From NCBI GenBank assembly GCA_014529385.2, contig CM043969.1:33618446-33682445 (forward strand): a stretch of DNA of 64,000 nucleotides, given 5' to 3'. The DNA comes from Adiantum capillus-veneris. Lineage: Eukaryota; Streptophyta; Polypodiopsida; Polypodiales; Pteridaceae. The position numbers were made by a program, and so were the translations under genes. The notes under the pieces are model-generated. The model worked only from the letters and a program-made list of their open reading frames with translations. It was not told the DNA's origin and searched no databases. Position 1 is the first letter of the stretch. Every line of letters begins with the position of its first letter. Shown piece by piece: positions 21,906 to 33,493 of this stretch.

Positions 21906-21965
21906 ATTTTATTGTTCGTACTGATCATGAAACCCCTAAGTGGCTCAAATATATCCCTAGTTGTA
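21898..21965 (+). pseudogene. Gypsy RNase H fragment fused to family X
   Basis: GTAGAGATTTTATTGTTCGT and the following 45 bases encode FIVRTDHETPKWLKYIPS and closely match the Gypsy relic at 12,760-12,826. It abuts family X sequence directly, a chimeric junction. Confidence 0.75.
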
Positions 21966-24124
21966 AGAGCCCCATACAACTAAGAGTGCTTAATGCTTAA
22001 AGAACTTGACAAAATATTAATCACAACACTTTAAAGAGACAAGAGGCAGAATGAGGGTTGAAGATGGGCAACCCCCCCGCCCCCCCTTGAAGGAATCAAA
22101 TTTCTACTCAACCCAAGTACCTTAGGACTGAGCTCAATTAGAATTAATTCAAGAGTGAGTTTAAATAGACTCACACTCGTAGATCATGCAAGATACCATC
22201 ATGTGCACATGCATAAAAGTAAACATAAGTAGACCTCTCAAACATATGTACAAAGATAAAATCTAGTTGCTTCGTATGCTAGAGAAGAGATCTAGTGTCT
22301 TGGTTGCTTGTAGGATGAATAGAAGAGCGCGTAATTGAAGAGAAACAACAAAATTTTCAAATCTATAGGTGAGTTGTCCTGAAAAAATAGTGAGAGGCGG
22401 AAGTGAAAAATAGACCTGGTGGCCTCTACACCAAGACTATGCACAATGGCCTCATCATGGGGGATACACAATAGGGGCACCACCTAGCAAGGTATGCGGC
22501 TAGGACGCATACATATACACAATGAAGCATTCCATGGAAAACAATTTCAAGATCCACACCCAAATGTGGAATGGGGTGGTCGGAGAATAAGGTGAGAGGA
22601 GTGGTGGATGAGTGAGAATGTGCTCGCTACTCGTGCATGTTAGTAAGGAAGATAATGAGGTAGGGGAAACTTGCGAGTATGCTCACTTATCATAGAAGAG
22701 GTGGCGAATCCGCACACCTCAAGATGGAAGTAGCAAGATGATAGGAATATGAGAGGGAGAGAGAGAGTGTGTGTGTATGGTGGCGAATCCGCACACCTTT
22801 ACATAAGCTCTCATGGCCTCCTTATATAGGGAAGGAGGGGAGGATTTAGCAATATTTCTATTTGAGGTGAGTGTCCCACTTTGGTGACTAGGAAAATGGG
22901 GTGCATGTGACTATGGCTCCCATCTTGTCTCCTCATTATTTAAAATACCAGAGTCAATAGAGACAGAAGATGAGAGAATGTGGGTAGGATAGAGAGGATA
23001 GGAGATATTTACAATAGTCTAGCTTTGGGTAGACATAAGCTTATTAGGGAGAGAAGAGAGAGGTAAGAAATTTACAAGAGAGATTGTCAAAGGTGGATAG
23101 TTGTTGATGAGGATGGATCCTCCAAAAATGGTGATAGAATCACTCTAGACTTACCAAGACCTCATTAAAAGAGCCTTGTCTCTTGTAATCCTGCTTGAAG
23201 ACTTGTAGAACCATAGCCATTCTAGAGGGAAGAAAATTGGGGATGGCCTGTGTCACCATTACACGAGAAAACTGGGGTCCACTACAAAAATCATATCTCC
23301 GTGTTCATAACTCCAAAAATTCTGAAAAAAATTGAGATAAAAGTTGAGATCACGAGCTACATCTTTCATGTTGAACACTCCTTCAGATTCGGGGTTCTTC
23401 TCTACTTAAAAAATTCAGCCAAATAATGTATTGTTTGTGGCTGCAAAGGTCTTTTGGTGGTCCCCTTTGAGTGGACTTCTCTCTTGCCTTCAAATGTAAG
23501 CTCCTTCATGTGTATTAAAACATGACCTAGAGTTTTGAAAAGATTGGCAATCATCTAAATGGAGGTATTATTGAAATTTGAAAGTGGGGTTGAGGTTTGA
23601 AAATGAAAACTAGTGAATAAAATATTTGGTAGGGTGGAATAATATATATACATGAAAAATATATTAAAAAATATTAAATATATATATAATGTAATTTAGA
23701 ATATATATATTTAATGCTTAAGGTCAAAAGAGAGATTAACAAAGAAAGCTTACTTATTTATGCTACATCGTGATTGATTAGCATAAGTCTTATTTATTTA
23801 ATAAAGGCTAAAACTTTTGTGAAAAAGGGAAGAAAAAATCAAAAGTAACTTATATAATAGGAAATATTTTTGGTAAAAGAGAAAAAAATATGGGGGGTTC
23901 CCATGCATGGAAAAGCATGCCTCAACAGCAAGCTAGAGAGAGAGAGAGATATGGCTTCTTAAGGATGAAGGAATAGTAGCATAGAGAGAGATGGTGATGG
24001 TAATGAAGGGGCCTTCTTGGGTTGATGGTAGAGAAAAAATCAGCAACGAGGAGATGGGGAAATGAGAGGGAAAGAGAAAGTTTCCTCAAGAGAAAAGGAA
24101 AAAGTTGAAGAGGATTGTGACAAG
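21966..24124. other. No recognisable gene
   Basis: Contains a short GAGA/GTGT tract near 22,750, a direct GGTGGCGAATCCGCACACC duplication near 22,693 and 22,779, and a very AT-rich stretch with alternating TATA near 23,640-23,720. No open frame looks coding. Confidence 0.5.
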
Positions 24125-24280
24125 TGTTTAGTAAAAGATAAAGTTGACATGACAAGTGTCCACACACTTGTCTCTTCCTTTGAAATATTTTTGACAAGTA
24201 TCCACTCACTTGTCTCTTCCTTTGAAAGCTTTTTGACAAGTGTCTCATCTTTTGAAAAGTTTGTGACAAGTGTCCCGCCA
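24125..24280 (+). repeat. Short tandem repeat, about 47-bp unit
   Basis: About three degenerate copies of a unit containing GACAAGTGTCC, CACTTGTCTCTTCCTTTGAA and a TTTTTGACAAGT junction. It borders the LTR at 24,283. Confidence 0.75.
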
Positions 24281-24282
24281 CG

Positions 24283-24442
24283 TGTCATGCCAAGGGAAAA
24301 CCCAGGCGAGTAGGACTTGGGCCAAGGTCCGGCTACTAAATGCGGACAGGGAGATTCTATTCATAGAGGCCAAGGGCTATATAATGGGGGGTTGGGCGGA
24401 GAATCTCAGTACGCAGTTCCTGGGTCTCGCTCTGGTATCAGA
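24283..24442 (+). mobile_element. Short LTR plus primer binding site (5' end of an LTR element)
   Basis: The LTR begins TGTCATGCCAAGGG, contains a TATATAA box, and ends near GGTCTCGCTC. It is followed at once by TGGTATCAGA (24433-24442), the tRNA-iMet primer site. The same LTR occurs at 36,796-36,962 in the same orientation, there preceded by a polypurine tract, so the two could be the 5' and 3' LTRs of one 12.7 kb element. The flanks CCACG and CCATG differ by one base. Confidence 0.75.
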
Positions 24443-24610
24443 CCAAGGTGGAGAGAGGAAGAAGGAGGGTGGAGCCATGGTGGAGGAGAAGGCATGGATT
24501 TCTCTTTCGCCATGGCTCCACCCTCCTTCTTCCTCTCCACCTTGCTCTGATACCAAGGTGAGAGCCAAGAACTGCGTATTGAGATTCTCCACCCAACACC
24601 CCATTATATA
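24375..24610. repeat. LTR/primer-site palindrome
   Basis: The LTR end and primer site at 24,375-24,480 are followed by an inverted copy: GCTCTGATACCA at about 24545-24556 is the exact reverse of TGGTATCAGAGC, then an inverted LTR part ending at CCATTATATAG. Between them, GGTGGAGCCATGG faces CCATGGCTCCACC. The fold-back has arms of roughly 100 bp. Confidence 0.85.
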
Positions 24611-24615
24611 GTATG

Positions 24616-24619
24616 GTTT

Positions 24620-24667
<48 letters not shown>
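24616..24667. repeat. (CT)n microsatellite
   Basis: A CT run of about 50 bases directly follows the inverted LTR fragment. Confidence 0.97.
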
Positions 24668-24672
<5 letters not shown>

Positions 24673-27600
24673 CTCTCTCCCTCTATTATTTGTGGACCTT
24701 GGCATGGTGAAGCATGGCTCTCGCCAGGGAGGAGGGGGCATTCTTTGATGGTAATGCAACCCACGAGGGTGCGAGAAGGATTGCATGCAAGCATGCATGG
24801 CTTGCATGACTTATTGCATGGAGGACAATGGAACACGACCTCTGCAGAGTGGACGACAACCGAACAGCACTGCGGGTAACACCCCTTGAGCGGGGAAGCC
24901 GGGAGTCGGACCTGTTCCAGATGATGCGGGACTGCTGCATACGGGGTCGTAGGGCTTTGAATAGCAGCTCTTGCTCTTGCTTTCTCTATCAACGTGACGG
25001 AAACCTGCCATAGCTCGTGGTAGAGATTTTCTTTCACACACGGGTGTCAGCCTTGGCTTGGTTTTTTTGCATTAAACCCTTTGCAAGGGTACGTGCCCAC
25101 CCCGGGCACACACCCCGCAAGATATCAAGCTCTTGCTTAACCAGGCTTGGAGATCCATGGCCATGGAGCTCTTGAGTTCATGAAGCAGGCAACAACAGCA
25201 GAGGCTGCATTTGATCGTGGCCTTCCAAGGCATGGGGTACAATGGACACACTCCTATGATGGCAATTTTTTTTGGATTTTCTGAGAGAGTATATTAACGG
25301 CTTGAGACTCAGGAAGGATTTCATCAAGGGCGATCTGCAACCAATCGGTAGGTGTTGAAAGGCTTTTGCGGTTTGAGGTCCATGGACACATTGACTGACA
25401 GGTCGGATCGCATGATTAATCAGGTATTTAGTAGCTTTTGTTTTGGGTTTGACGACGTTTTCAAACATGCTATGTATCTCTTGCATGCAGGCACAAGCAC
25501 AGCTTGTGACAATTCCATAAACATTCAACTTTTGTTGACTGCTTTGTTTGCAAAGAACCACTATTTGGTTGAGGGATCAACATCGAGCATGGCTTGAGTA
25601 CACAATATTTTGATAACTCACGTTTGTCGGAGGTTAAATGTTGATACAAAGGCAACTTAGGAAGGTCCTGTGACATATCCAATTATGGTATTCAGCAAGG
25701 CCGATCAGTAAGTATAATTGCAAGTAGCTCTCTACCATCAGAAACATTTCAGGAGCAAGGCTCCCTATAGCGACACTCCAATAAACCGATTTGTGTCTTA
25801 CATCGGTTGTTAATTTTTGATCTCTCCTCATTGTGCTATCTCAAGGCGGAGGAAAGCAAGATTTTTGGGAGCACGGCTCCATGCATTGGATGCATAATCA
25901 TTTCCAAGACATTGCAGCTTGCTAGGGAGCAGGCAATATAGGTACATGAAGCATCGTGGAAAAAACATTGACATCCACAGCTAGGAGCTGAATGCAATGT
26001 TGACCACCATATGAATTTTCACAATGCCAACTTGTCAAGCAAAGGTTTCTTTGAATAAGCAGTATTGGACAATCGCTGACATTTGATAGCTCAGCTGTAG
26101 ATGATATCTCTCTCACTATCGGGAAATGTTATGATTCTCAATAAATAGCAAAATTTGGCAAGGCCGTTTCCCTATGATACTTTGACAAGGTCAATCTTCT
26201 TTTGCTCGGACATATGTGTGTCACCAAGCGCATCTACTAGCTATGAGCACTCAAGTTACATTCTTGTCTCATCCATTTGATGAACTTATGTGAAGCAAGG
26301 CTTCTATTTATGCATCTTGCATTGCGACTCCCCACTTCGGACTATGCTAGGAGCATACAAACTTGGGTGGAATTGGCAATATTCTTGCAAGTTATTTCAT
26401 TACGTGATAGACGGGCGTATATGATACATGAAACATATATGTACATACGATAGCTCCCACTTGTGTAGCAGATATGGCTATGTGCCATTTTTAAGCGAGT
26501 ATTCTTCCACGAAATCTTGGGCCAGCTGGTTACAGCAAATGACCAGGTTAGCCGATGTTACATTCTTCTTATTTTTTCATGTTTACATCTTTGAGTGGAA
26601 ACTATTTCTTTTGTCCAAAGCAATGTGCTTTGACAATTTTGCATGAAGCACGGATTCTCCGTTATGCCAAGGTTCTACCCAATGACTTGGCATCAAGGGC
26701 AATGGCACACAAGTTTGAAAAAACTGGCAAAATAGAGAATATCACCTCATAGAACCTGGGGGATTCACTCTATATACAAAATGAGATGCCACTTGCGAGC
26801 GGACAACTTTGATAAAACCCCTATATACGACTCATATTAGGGAATATGATCCCCCTTTGTACACTTATACAAAAACCAATGCAAAAAACTATCCTACCCC
26901 TATCTTACATATAAAATTTAGGTCTCACATGATCTAACTGAGTAAAACCAGTCAAAGAGTGTGTAGCATAGTGATTGGCAACGTACTAAGGAATCACTTT
27001 TGTTGATAACTAGATGTACCCTCAATGTGTCTTAGTTTGACTTTCAAACTATGTGCAAGTTCAACCTACACTCTAGCTACTTGTCCAATTATGACCCATC
27101 TAAATTACTCAAAAAACATGGTTATAAAGTTGTGTTAGGTTCTCCATGTAAATTTTTATCTATACAAACTCTTTATAGCTTTCATCCCTCAACAAATGAA
27201 CTATAATCACAAAACAAGCATTTTATACAAAGAAGTGTTAGTTCTTGCATGTATCTTTGTAGCTATTGACTCACAAGTTTGAGGAAAAACTCTTTTGGGA
27301 AGCCATAATTTTGAAACACAAAAACTTCCTCTTATTTTTCCATTTTTTCAAACCCCCCCCCCCCCCCCCCCCCCCCCCGGCGCCCCCTTAAATATGATAC
27401 CCCCTCCCTTATTTTTCATCTTAGGAGATAAATTATTGGGGGCCTACCCCTAACTTATACACTTATGTATCTTGTAAAAAACCCCCCTCCCCTGGACTTA
27501 CGTGGTACAATAAGTTTTCCATGGTGAATCCCCCGGGTCATAGAATCCCTACCAGTTTAGACTATGCAAGGAACTGCTGGTTTTGGTTCTCACATTCTAG

Positions 27601-27692
27601 GCTATCACTTTTGCCAAGGACTTAAAATTATGTATGCACGACATGCTAGCTAGGTGGATTCAATTCTATCGCCTAATGAAACACGGTTCCCC
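24668..27692. other. Unrecognised internal sequence of the presumed outer LTR element
   Basis: No domain is readable on either strand. A poly-C run of about 25 bases lies at 27353-27378 and is followed by GGCGCCCCC. If the LTRs at 24,283 and 36,796 are a pair, this would be non-coding interior of a large element. Confidence 0.4.
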
Positions 27693-28831
27693 TGTGAGCG
27701 GGATGGAAACACATACAACACCTCTATAATGACCCAACACACACTCTTGGGATGATATACACACACACTATGGGGCACCACTCGGCTTATACAACCTACC
27801 TGGCTGAGACAGGGAACACACCGATGAAGTGAGAGGAGAGAGACTACTCATTTACCCACTCCACACACAGAGACACACATACGCACCCAAAAAACTCAGC
27901 TCAAAAGAGGAAAATTTCTGATATTTAGATACAATTGAGATTGGGTCAACACCAATGGGGCAAATAGCTCACACAATATGGGTAAAATATGCCAGATACA
28001 ATCACAAATTGGAGAAGAAGCTTTGCTCATAGGAGAAACTTACACAGCCAAAACAAGAGAAAAACACTGAGGAATTTGCAAAAATGGACAGCTCCACCGC
28101 GTTCAGAACGGCCCAAAACCCCACTCCGCAATGTCAAAGTGCTCAAATTCGACCTCGGATGAGCAATTTATGGCCAAAACAGACTCCAAAAATAGCAAAA
28201 ATACAGTCGCGGCTGTTCCTCCTGTTCTCTCCACGTTTTTTCTGATCTTCTCTCTGTTTTTCAGTTCCCACACTTAGCTTTATTACTTGGTCACCCTTGG
28301 CCTTTTAGTTGACCTGAAACAGACCCCGAACATGCCAAAAACTGGCCTCGCAATGCATAGTTGTCACCCTACTGCATCCATCCGCACACCTGGCACTCAA
28401 CTTTTTCCAATATAGCATCCCACTACCATGTGAAGTGGCCCCCAAATATAGTCCTCATGATGACCTTTCTCCATAATTATCACAAGAAAACACCCATGTT
28501 GTGTCCGTACTTATCCACGTGCAAGTATTGACCCCATTCGACCTCCTTATGCCACTAGATGTCATCTGACGCACCTGCTTACCTCATGTCTTCGGCCCAC
28601 GGATAGCTTCTTCAAGAAGTTTTACACGCTACCAACTCCTCATTATTATAGAAAAAACACATTGGTACTCGTGATAGTGAAAATCGATGCACTATGTACA
28701 TGCTGCCCTACCTGTACACATGTGGACCCCACGTAACCGCCTGGCTCTGGAAAATGGGCAATCCTTTATTCGATGCACCATGCATGGGTATGTACATATG
28801 TGCAATCACTTCTTCCAAAAAACTCCTGACA
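27693..28831 (-). repeat. 3' LTR of the gag-protease element
   Basis: Matches 32350-33493 along its whole length with scattered substitutions and small indels. It ends in CTCCTGACA on the plus strand. It contains ATATACACACACAC repeats near its start. Confidence 0.9.
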
Positions 28832-28884
28832 TAATTTGCCCATCCCCTAACCTGCTAGAGAATTCATGCTCAGCAACAGCAACA

Positions 28885-30231
28885 CTAGTAGATGTTCATT
28901 CCACCTGGATCCCACACAAAAACACTTGGCATTCCTTGCATCAAAAGCTTAATCAAGGTTCCACCTAGTTCCCAAGGAAAACCTGTAGATATGCCATATA
29001 TCAACTTTCCATCAAGAAAACCATCAATTACTTTGGCATAGACCTGCATGTGAAAATATATCTCCTTATCCATAGCTGAGAGGTCTCCACTGATTATTTG
29101 TGTTATCAATTCCTGCTTCTTTGACAATTTAACCTTGGTTTGCATCAGCCCTTCAATCACTTCATAAGGCCCTTCACTTTCATCTTCAACCTCATTTGCA
29201 AATGCAACTAAACCAGACTCTTGGATTCCTTTGTCCATCAAAAGAAATGCAACATCAGCATCCTCATCAGTGTTGGTAGTATTATCACTGTCCTCGTCAG
29301 ACACTGTGGAATAGTCTTCATCACTAGACTCATCCTCATCTTCATAAAGCTCCTCCAATCATTTCCTTGTGTCCATATTGGATAGCTTCTTGGCACTTGT
29401 CTTTCCATAGAGGCTAATCGTACCACGTCGCCAATCTTGAACAGCTCCCACTGCACGTAACCATGGTCTTCCCAGTATAATAGGATATGCTCCCAACCCC
29501 GCTGGCATCACATGAAAATCAACCACCACCTTTGCATCATACGCCTCCACTTCTAAGCTCTTTACAACACCCAAACATTTTAGTTTTTGATCGTTTTCCA
29601 ATCTGATCCAGAAGCCTGACACCCCAGTCATTGTAAGACCCATCTTCTCAACGCATGAGTGTGTTATGACACATATTTGGGCTCCTCCATCAATATAACC
29701 TTGTCCCAAATTTTTTCTTTTATACCACACATCTACTATTGGACAGATGTCTGGTAGCTCATCCATCGCCAACACCTTTACTGAACCTCTCTCTGGCTCT
29801 CTCTCCATTGGGTTAACCATCCTTTTCCACTGTCGCTTTAGCTTAGGCACCATCTCTATGAGCTGTCCAAAAGTAACATCTGCTTTCCTGTTTGTCAAAT
29901 CCTCCTTCAAGTCATAGCTTAATTGCCCATCCCCTAGTGGAAAATCTGAAACATGAAACTTGCGATGAGCCCTCCTTTTCCTCTTGGCCTTGAAATCCTC
30001 GCCTTCATGACTCTTTCCCTTCTTATTACTAGGACCTGGGGCACTTCTTCCTTCCTTGTCCTTTGTGGTCCTCTTCCCAATAGGCATCACTAATGTATCC
30101 TCTAGCTTTGATGCCTTCTCCAAGGTGACTACACTGATCACTTTTGTCTTTTCCTTTTCCTCTTGGGTTAATCCACTCGTTCCTTCTTCTCCCTTAATTT
30201 CAATGCCATAATCATTGGACCTAGTTAGCAC
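28885..30231 (-). pseudogene. Retroelement protease and acidic C-terminal region, with stops
   Basis: A lysine-rich linker leads to a retropepsin-like domain: YIDGGAQICVITHSCVEKMG (active-site position DGG where DTG or DSG is usual), then YPIILGRPWLRAVGAVQDW. A TGA near 29,360 interrupts the frame; the same frame continues with a very acidic stretch (YEDEDESSDEDYS) and stops at 28,885, shortly before the LTR. No reverse transcriptase follows, so the pol gene was deleted. Confidence 0.82.
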
Positions 30232-30239
30232 CTATTTTG

Positions 30240-30603
30240 GCAATGGATACATGTATCCCCCCATCCTTGGTGTCTTATCACATTGCGGGCTGATGTGGCC
30301 CAACTCTCCGCAATTATAACATGTGGGCGTCTGCCTCCAAAACCTACCATTGCTTTGTCCATCACCATTCCTAGGTCTTTCTTCACCTCCTGGCTGATTT
30401 GCAAACCTCCCTCGACCTCAATTATTTCCCACTTGACCTAGCATGTTTAGAATCTCTCCAAAACCTACCATTGCTTTGTCGTACACCATTCCTAGGTCTT
30501 TCTTCACCTCCTGGCTGATTTGCAAACCTCCCTCGACCTCAATTATTTTCCACTTGACCTAGCATGTTTAGGCTGAGATTCTTCATTAAATCTATCACTT
30601 GCC
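30240..30603 (-). pseudogene. Gag zinc-knuckle region with internal tandem duplication
   Basis: Near 30,260-30,330 a CCHC knuckle reads CYNCGELGHISPQC in frame with gag. A segment of about 116 bp containing CAAAACCTACCATTGCTTTG is present twice in tandem (about 30,338-30,453 and 30,454-30,568) with few differences. In-frame stops separate this region from gag and protease. Confidence 0.8.
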
Positions 30604-31305
30604 TCATGTCTTGCTTAGCCCATCATCTTGCACTATTATAGAGACCATTGCTGGCATAACTTGAGGAGTAATGAAAACCATTGGTTCATGATGAACCCTT
30701 GGCATGTGACCTTGTAAAGAGTCCATAGGCTGAAATTCAGAACTCATGGGCAAAGACTCCACCCCTAACTGGCTCATTTTCCTTAGCTTCCACTCTTTGT
30801 TCCTTGCTACGTCTAGTGCATCTTCATATGTCCTCGGCTTCTTTAGCTCCACTCTCCAACATATATTCTCCCAAAGACCAGCCAAGAACCTGTCCTTCTT
30901 CATCATGTCAGGTGGGGGTACTTGTGGTGCTAAGGCCTTGCACATCCACTCCCATGCCAATGAAAACTTACGTATGTACGCATCTACTGCCTCACCTTCC
31001 TTTTGCACCAAACCTTGTACTTCTTGCCACACTTTGTCAGGATCTTCTATCTTCACAAACTCCACTTCCAATCCATGCCTTAGACTGTCCCAACTCAATC
31101 TTACAGGTGGATCAGCCACATGTAACTCCTCTTCAAATGCTTTGGACCAAACTCGTGCATCACTCTTCAAACAAATTTGGAGAAGACGTAACATCTGCGC
31201 CGGGTCATGAATCTGGTTGCTAATACAAGCAACCTCCATCTTTTCCAAAAAGTCTTCTACATCTTCATCACTTCTTCCATGAAACTCCAGATAAGAGAAA
31301 TCCAT
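30604..31305 (-). CDS. LTR-retrotransposon gag (capsid)
   Basis: From the ATG at 31305 the frame encodes MDFSYLEFHGRSDEDVEDFL, LQICLKSDARVW, FVKIEDPDKVWQEV and RFLAGLWENI, the pattern of the plant retrotransposon gag family. It stops at 30,604, before the knuckle, so capsid and knuckle are now separated. Confidence 0.85.
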   Translation of the reverse strand: MDFSYLEFHGRSDEDVEDFLEKMEVACISNQIHDPAQMLRLLQICLKSDARVWSKAFEEELHVADPPVRLSWDSLRHGLEVEFVKIEDPDKVWQEVQGLVQKEGEAVDAYIRKFSLAWEWMCKALAPQVPPPDMMKKDRFLAGLWENICWRVELKKPRTYEDALDVARNKEWKLRKMSQLGVESLPMSSEFQPMDSLQGHMPRVHHEPMVFITPQVMPAMVSIIVQDDGLSKT

Positions 31306-31309
31306 GGCT

Positions 31310-32349
31310 ACCCAAGTTACAATGCTTTGAGAACCCCTTCGAACACACATGCAAGAACCCAAAAACTTTTGACTGACTCAATCCCCAGAAACTTCAATGG
31401 AGCTCAACTTTAGATAAAGGACAAACACATGCACATCAAATGAGTTTTCATAGTTAATCATCGGAATTACAAGAAGCAAAGGACATTCCAGTATCTCTCT
31501 TAATCTTCTTGGCCTAAACATAAAGACTATGCGCTGCTGGAAAAAAAAGTTCCTGGACACATGAACATTTATCTGGATTCTTTGAGTTAAATGAAAAGGA
31601 GTGAATTGAAGTCCGTTTTGATCATCCATTAAAGCCAACCATGCAGTTCCTAAGAAGGCACACCTGACTTATCCTCTGATTTTGACAAAATTTCAACAAC
31701 ATAACAGCATAAATGGATTAAAAGACCAAAAAACCAGCCATCATAACTTCAAAAATTTTTGACAGAGTTTCCCCATAAGTAGAGCAGTAAGAACCCAAAA
31801 TATAGATTGTATATGTATGCATAAACTGCCAACAATGGAACCCGAGCATCAAGTAGGAATCACTAGTACATAGCCTATGGCGAGGTCACGAAAAGGGTGC
31901 TCCAGCCACCTGTATCACCAAAAGGATCTCACATTTGAGAATCCCCCAGCTCAATAAAACCTCACGCTATCAACCCTCACATGAAGGCTTATGCAAATCT
32001 TGTATAGTCAAGTCTCAGAAATGACTATCTTCCAGACCAAGTCTCAGAAATGGCTGGGACTGCCAAATAAAACCAAGTATGGCTCCACAAAGGCGTACAA
32101 TGGTAGTTTTCATAAGTAACGTACAATACCAGTAGACAATGCGCTCAAACACGCACCAAATAATGCATACCCATGGCAACTGCAAGTGACTCCCACTTGC
32201 CAGCGTATGACTCTACTCCAGCTACCTGTACCTGTGTGAATCACATGTACCTATACCTGTCCCTGTAACCTGTAGTCTGCAACTTGTAACCTGTAATCCC
32301 GACAGCTGAAGGTACTCAAAGAAGATCCTCCGTGGAGGCGCCAAAAGAA
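31310..32349 (-). other. Leader of the gag-protease element
   Basis: Lies between the primer site and the gag start; no supported gene. It contains short repeats around ACCTGTACCTGTG and CTGTAACCTGTAG near 32,220-32,300. Confidence 0.5.
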
Positions 32350-33493
32350 TGTCAGCCGGATGGAAACACACACAATGCCTCTATAATGACCCAACACACA
32401 CTCTTGGGATGATATACACACACACTATGGGACACCACTCGGCTTATACAACCCACCTGGCCGAGACAGGGAACACACCGATGAAGTGAGAGGAGAGAGA
32501 CTACTCATTTACCCACTCCACACACAGAGACACACACACACACACACCCAAAAAACTCAGCTCAAAAGAGGAAAATTTAATATTTAGATACAATTGAGCT
32601 TGGGTCAACACCAATGGGGCAAATAGCTCACGCAATATGGATAAAATATGCCAGATCCAATCACAAATTGCAGCAGAAGCTTCGCTCTCACAGGAGAAAC
32701 TTACATAGCCAAAACAACAGAAAAACAATGAGGAATTTGGAAAAATGGATAGTGTCATCGCGTCCAGAACGGCCCAAAACCCCAATCTACAATGTGAAAG
32801 TGTTCAAATCCGACCTCGGATGAGCAGTTTATGGACAAAACAGGCTCCAAAAACAGCAAAAACACAGTTGCGACTGTTCCTGCTCTTCTCTCCGCGTTTT
32901 TTCTGGTCTTCTCTCTTCTTTTTCAGTTCCCAAACTTAGCTTTATTACTTGGGCACCCTTGGCCTTTAAGTTGACCTCACACGGACCCCGAACAGGCCAA
33001 AAACAGGCCTCGCAGTGCATAGTTGTCACCCTGCTGCATCCATCCACACACCTGGCACTCAAATTTTTCCAATATAGCATCCCACCACCACGTGAAGTGT
33101 CCTCCAAATATAGTCCTCATGATGACCTTTCTGCATAATTATCACAAGAAAACACCCACGTTGTGTCCGTACTTATCCACGTGCAAGTATTGACCCCATT
33201 CGACCTCCTTACGCTACTAGATGCCATCCGACGCACCTGCTTACCTCATCTCGTCGGCCCGCGGATAGCTTCCGCCAGAAGTGTTACATGCTACCAACTC
33301 CTCATTATTATATAAAAAACACACTGGTACTGGTGATAGTGAAAATCGATGCACTATGTACATGTTGCCCTACCTGTACACATGTGGACCCCACGTAAAC
33401 GCCTGGCTCTGGAAAATGGGCAATCCTTTATTTGATGCACCATGCGTGGGTATGTACATATGCGCAATCACTTCCTCCAAAAAACTCCTGACA
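32350..33493 (-). repeat. 5' LTR of the gag-protease element
   Basis: Begins TGTCAGCCGGATGG on the plus strand and ends CTGACA. It is followed on the minus strand by the TGGCGCC primer site after five bases. Confidence 0.9.

Larger units (their letters stand above)
27693..33493 (-). mobile_element. LTR retrotransposon with complete LTR pair, gag-protease only
   Basis: Two closely similar LTRs of about 1.14 kb bound a 3.5 kb interior. LTRs start TGTGAG/TGTCAG and end CTGACA. On the minus strand a primer site TGGCGCCTCCACGG lies just inside the right LTR (about 32330-32343), and a purine-rich AGGGGATGGG lies just inside the left one. Gag and protease are present; reverse transcriptase and integrase are absent. 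The flanks (TCCCC and CCGCT) do not match, so no target duplication is seen; the element may be a recombinant. Confidence 0.88.

Noticed and set aside
27353-27378. Poly-C tract as a biological signal
   Set aside because: Homopolymer runs of this kind are often length-uncertain in assembly and nothing functional adjoins it.
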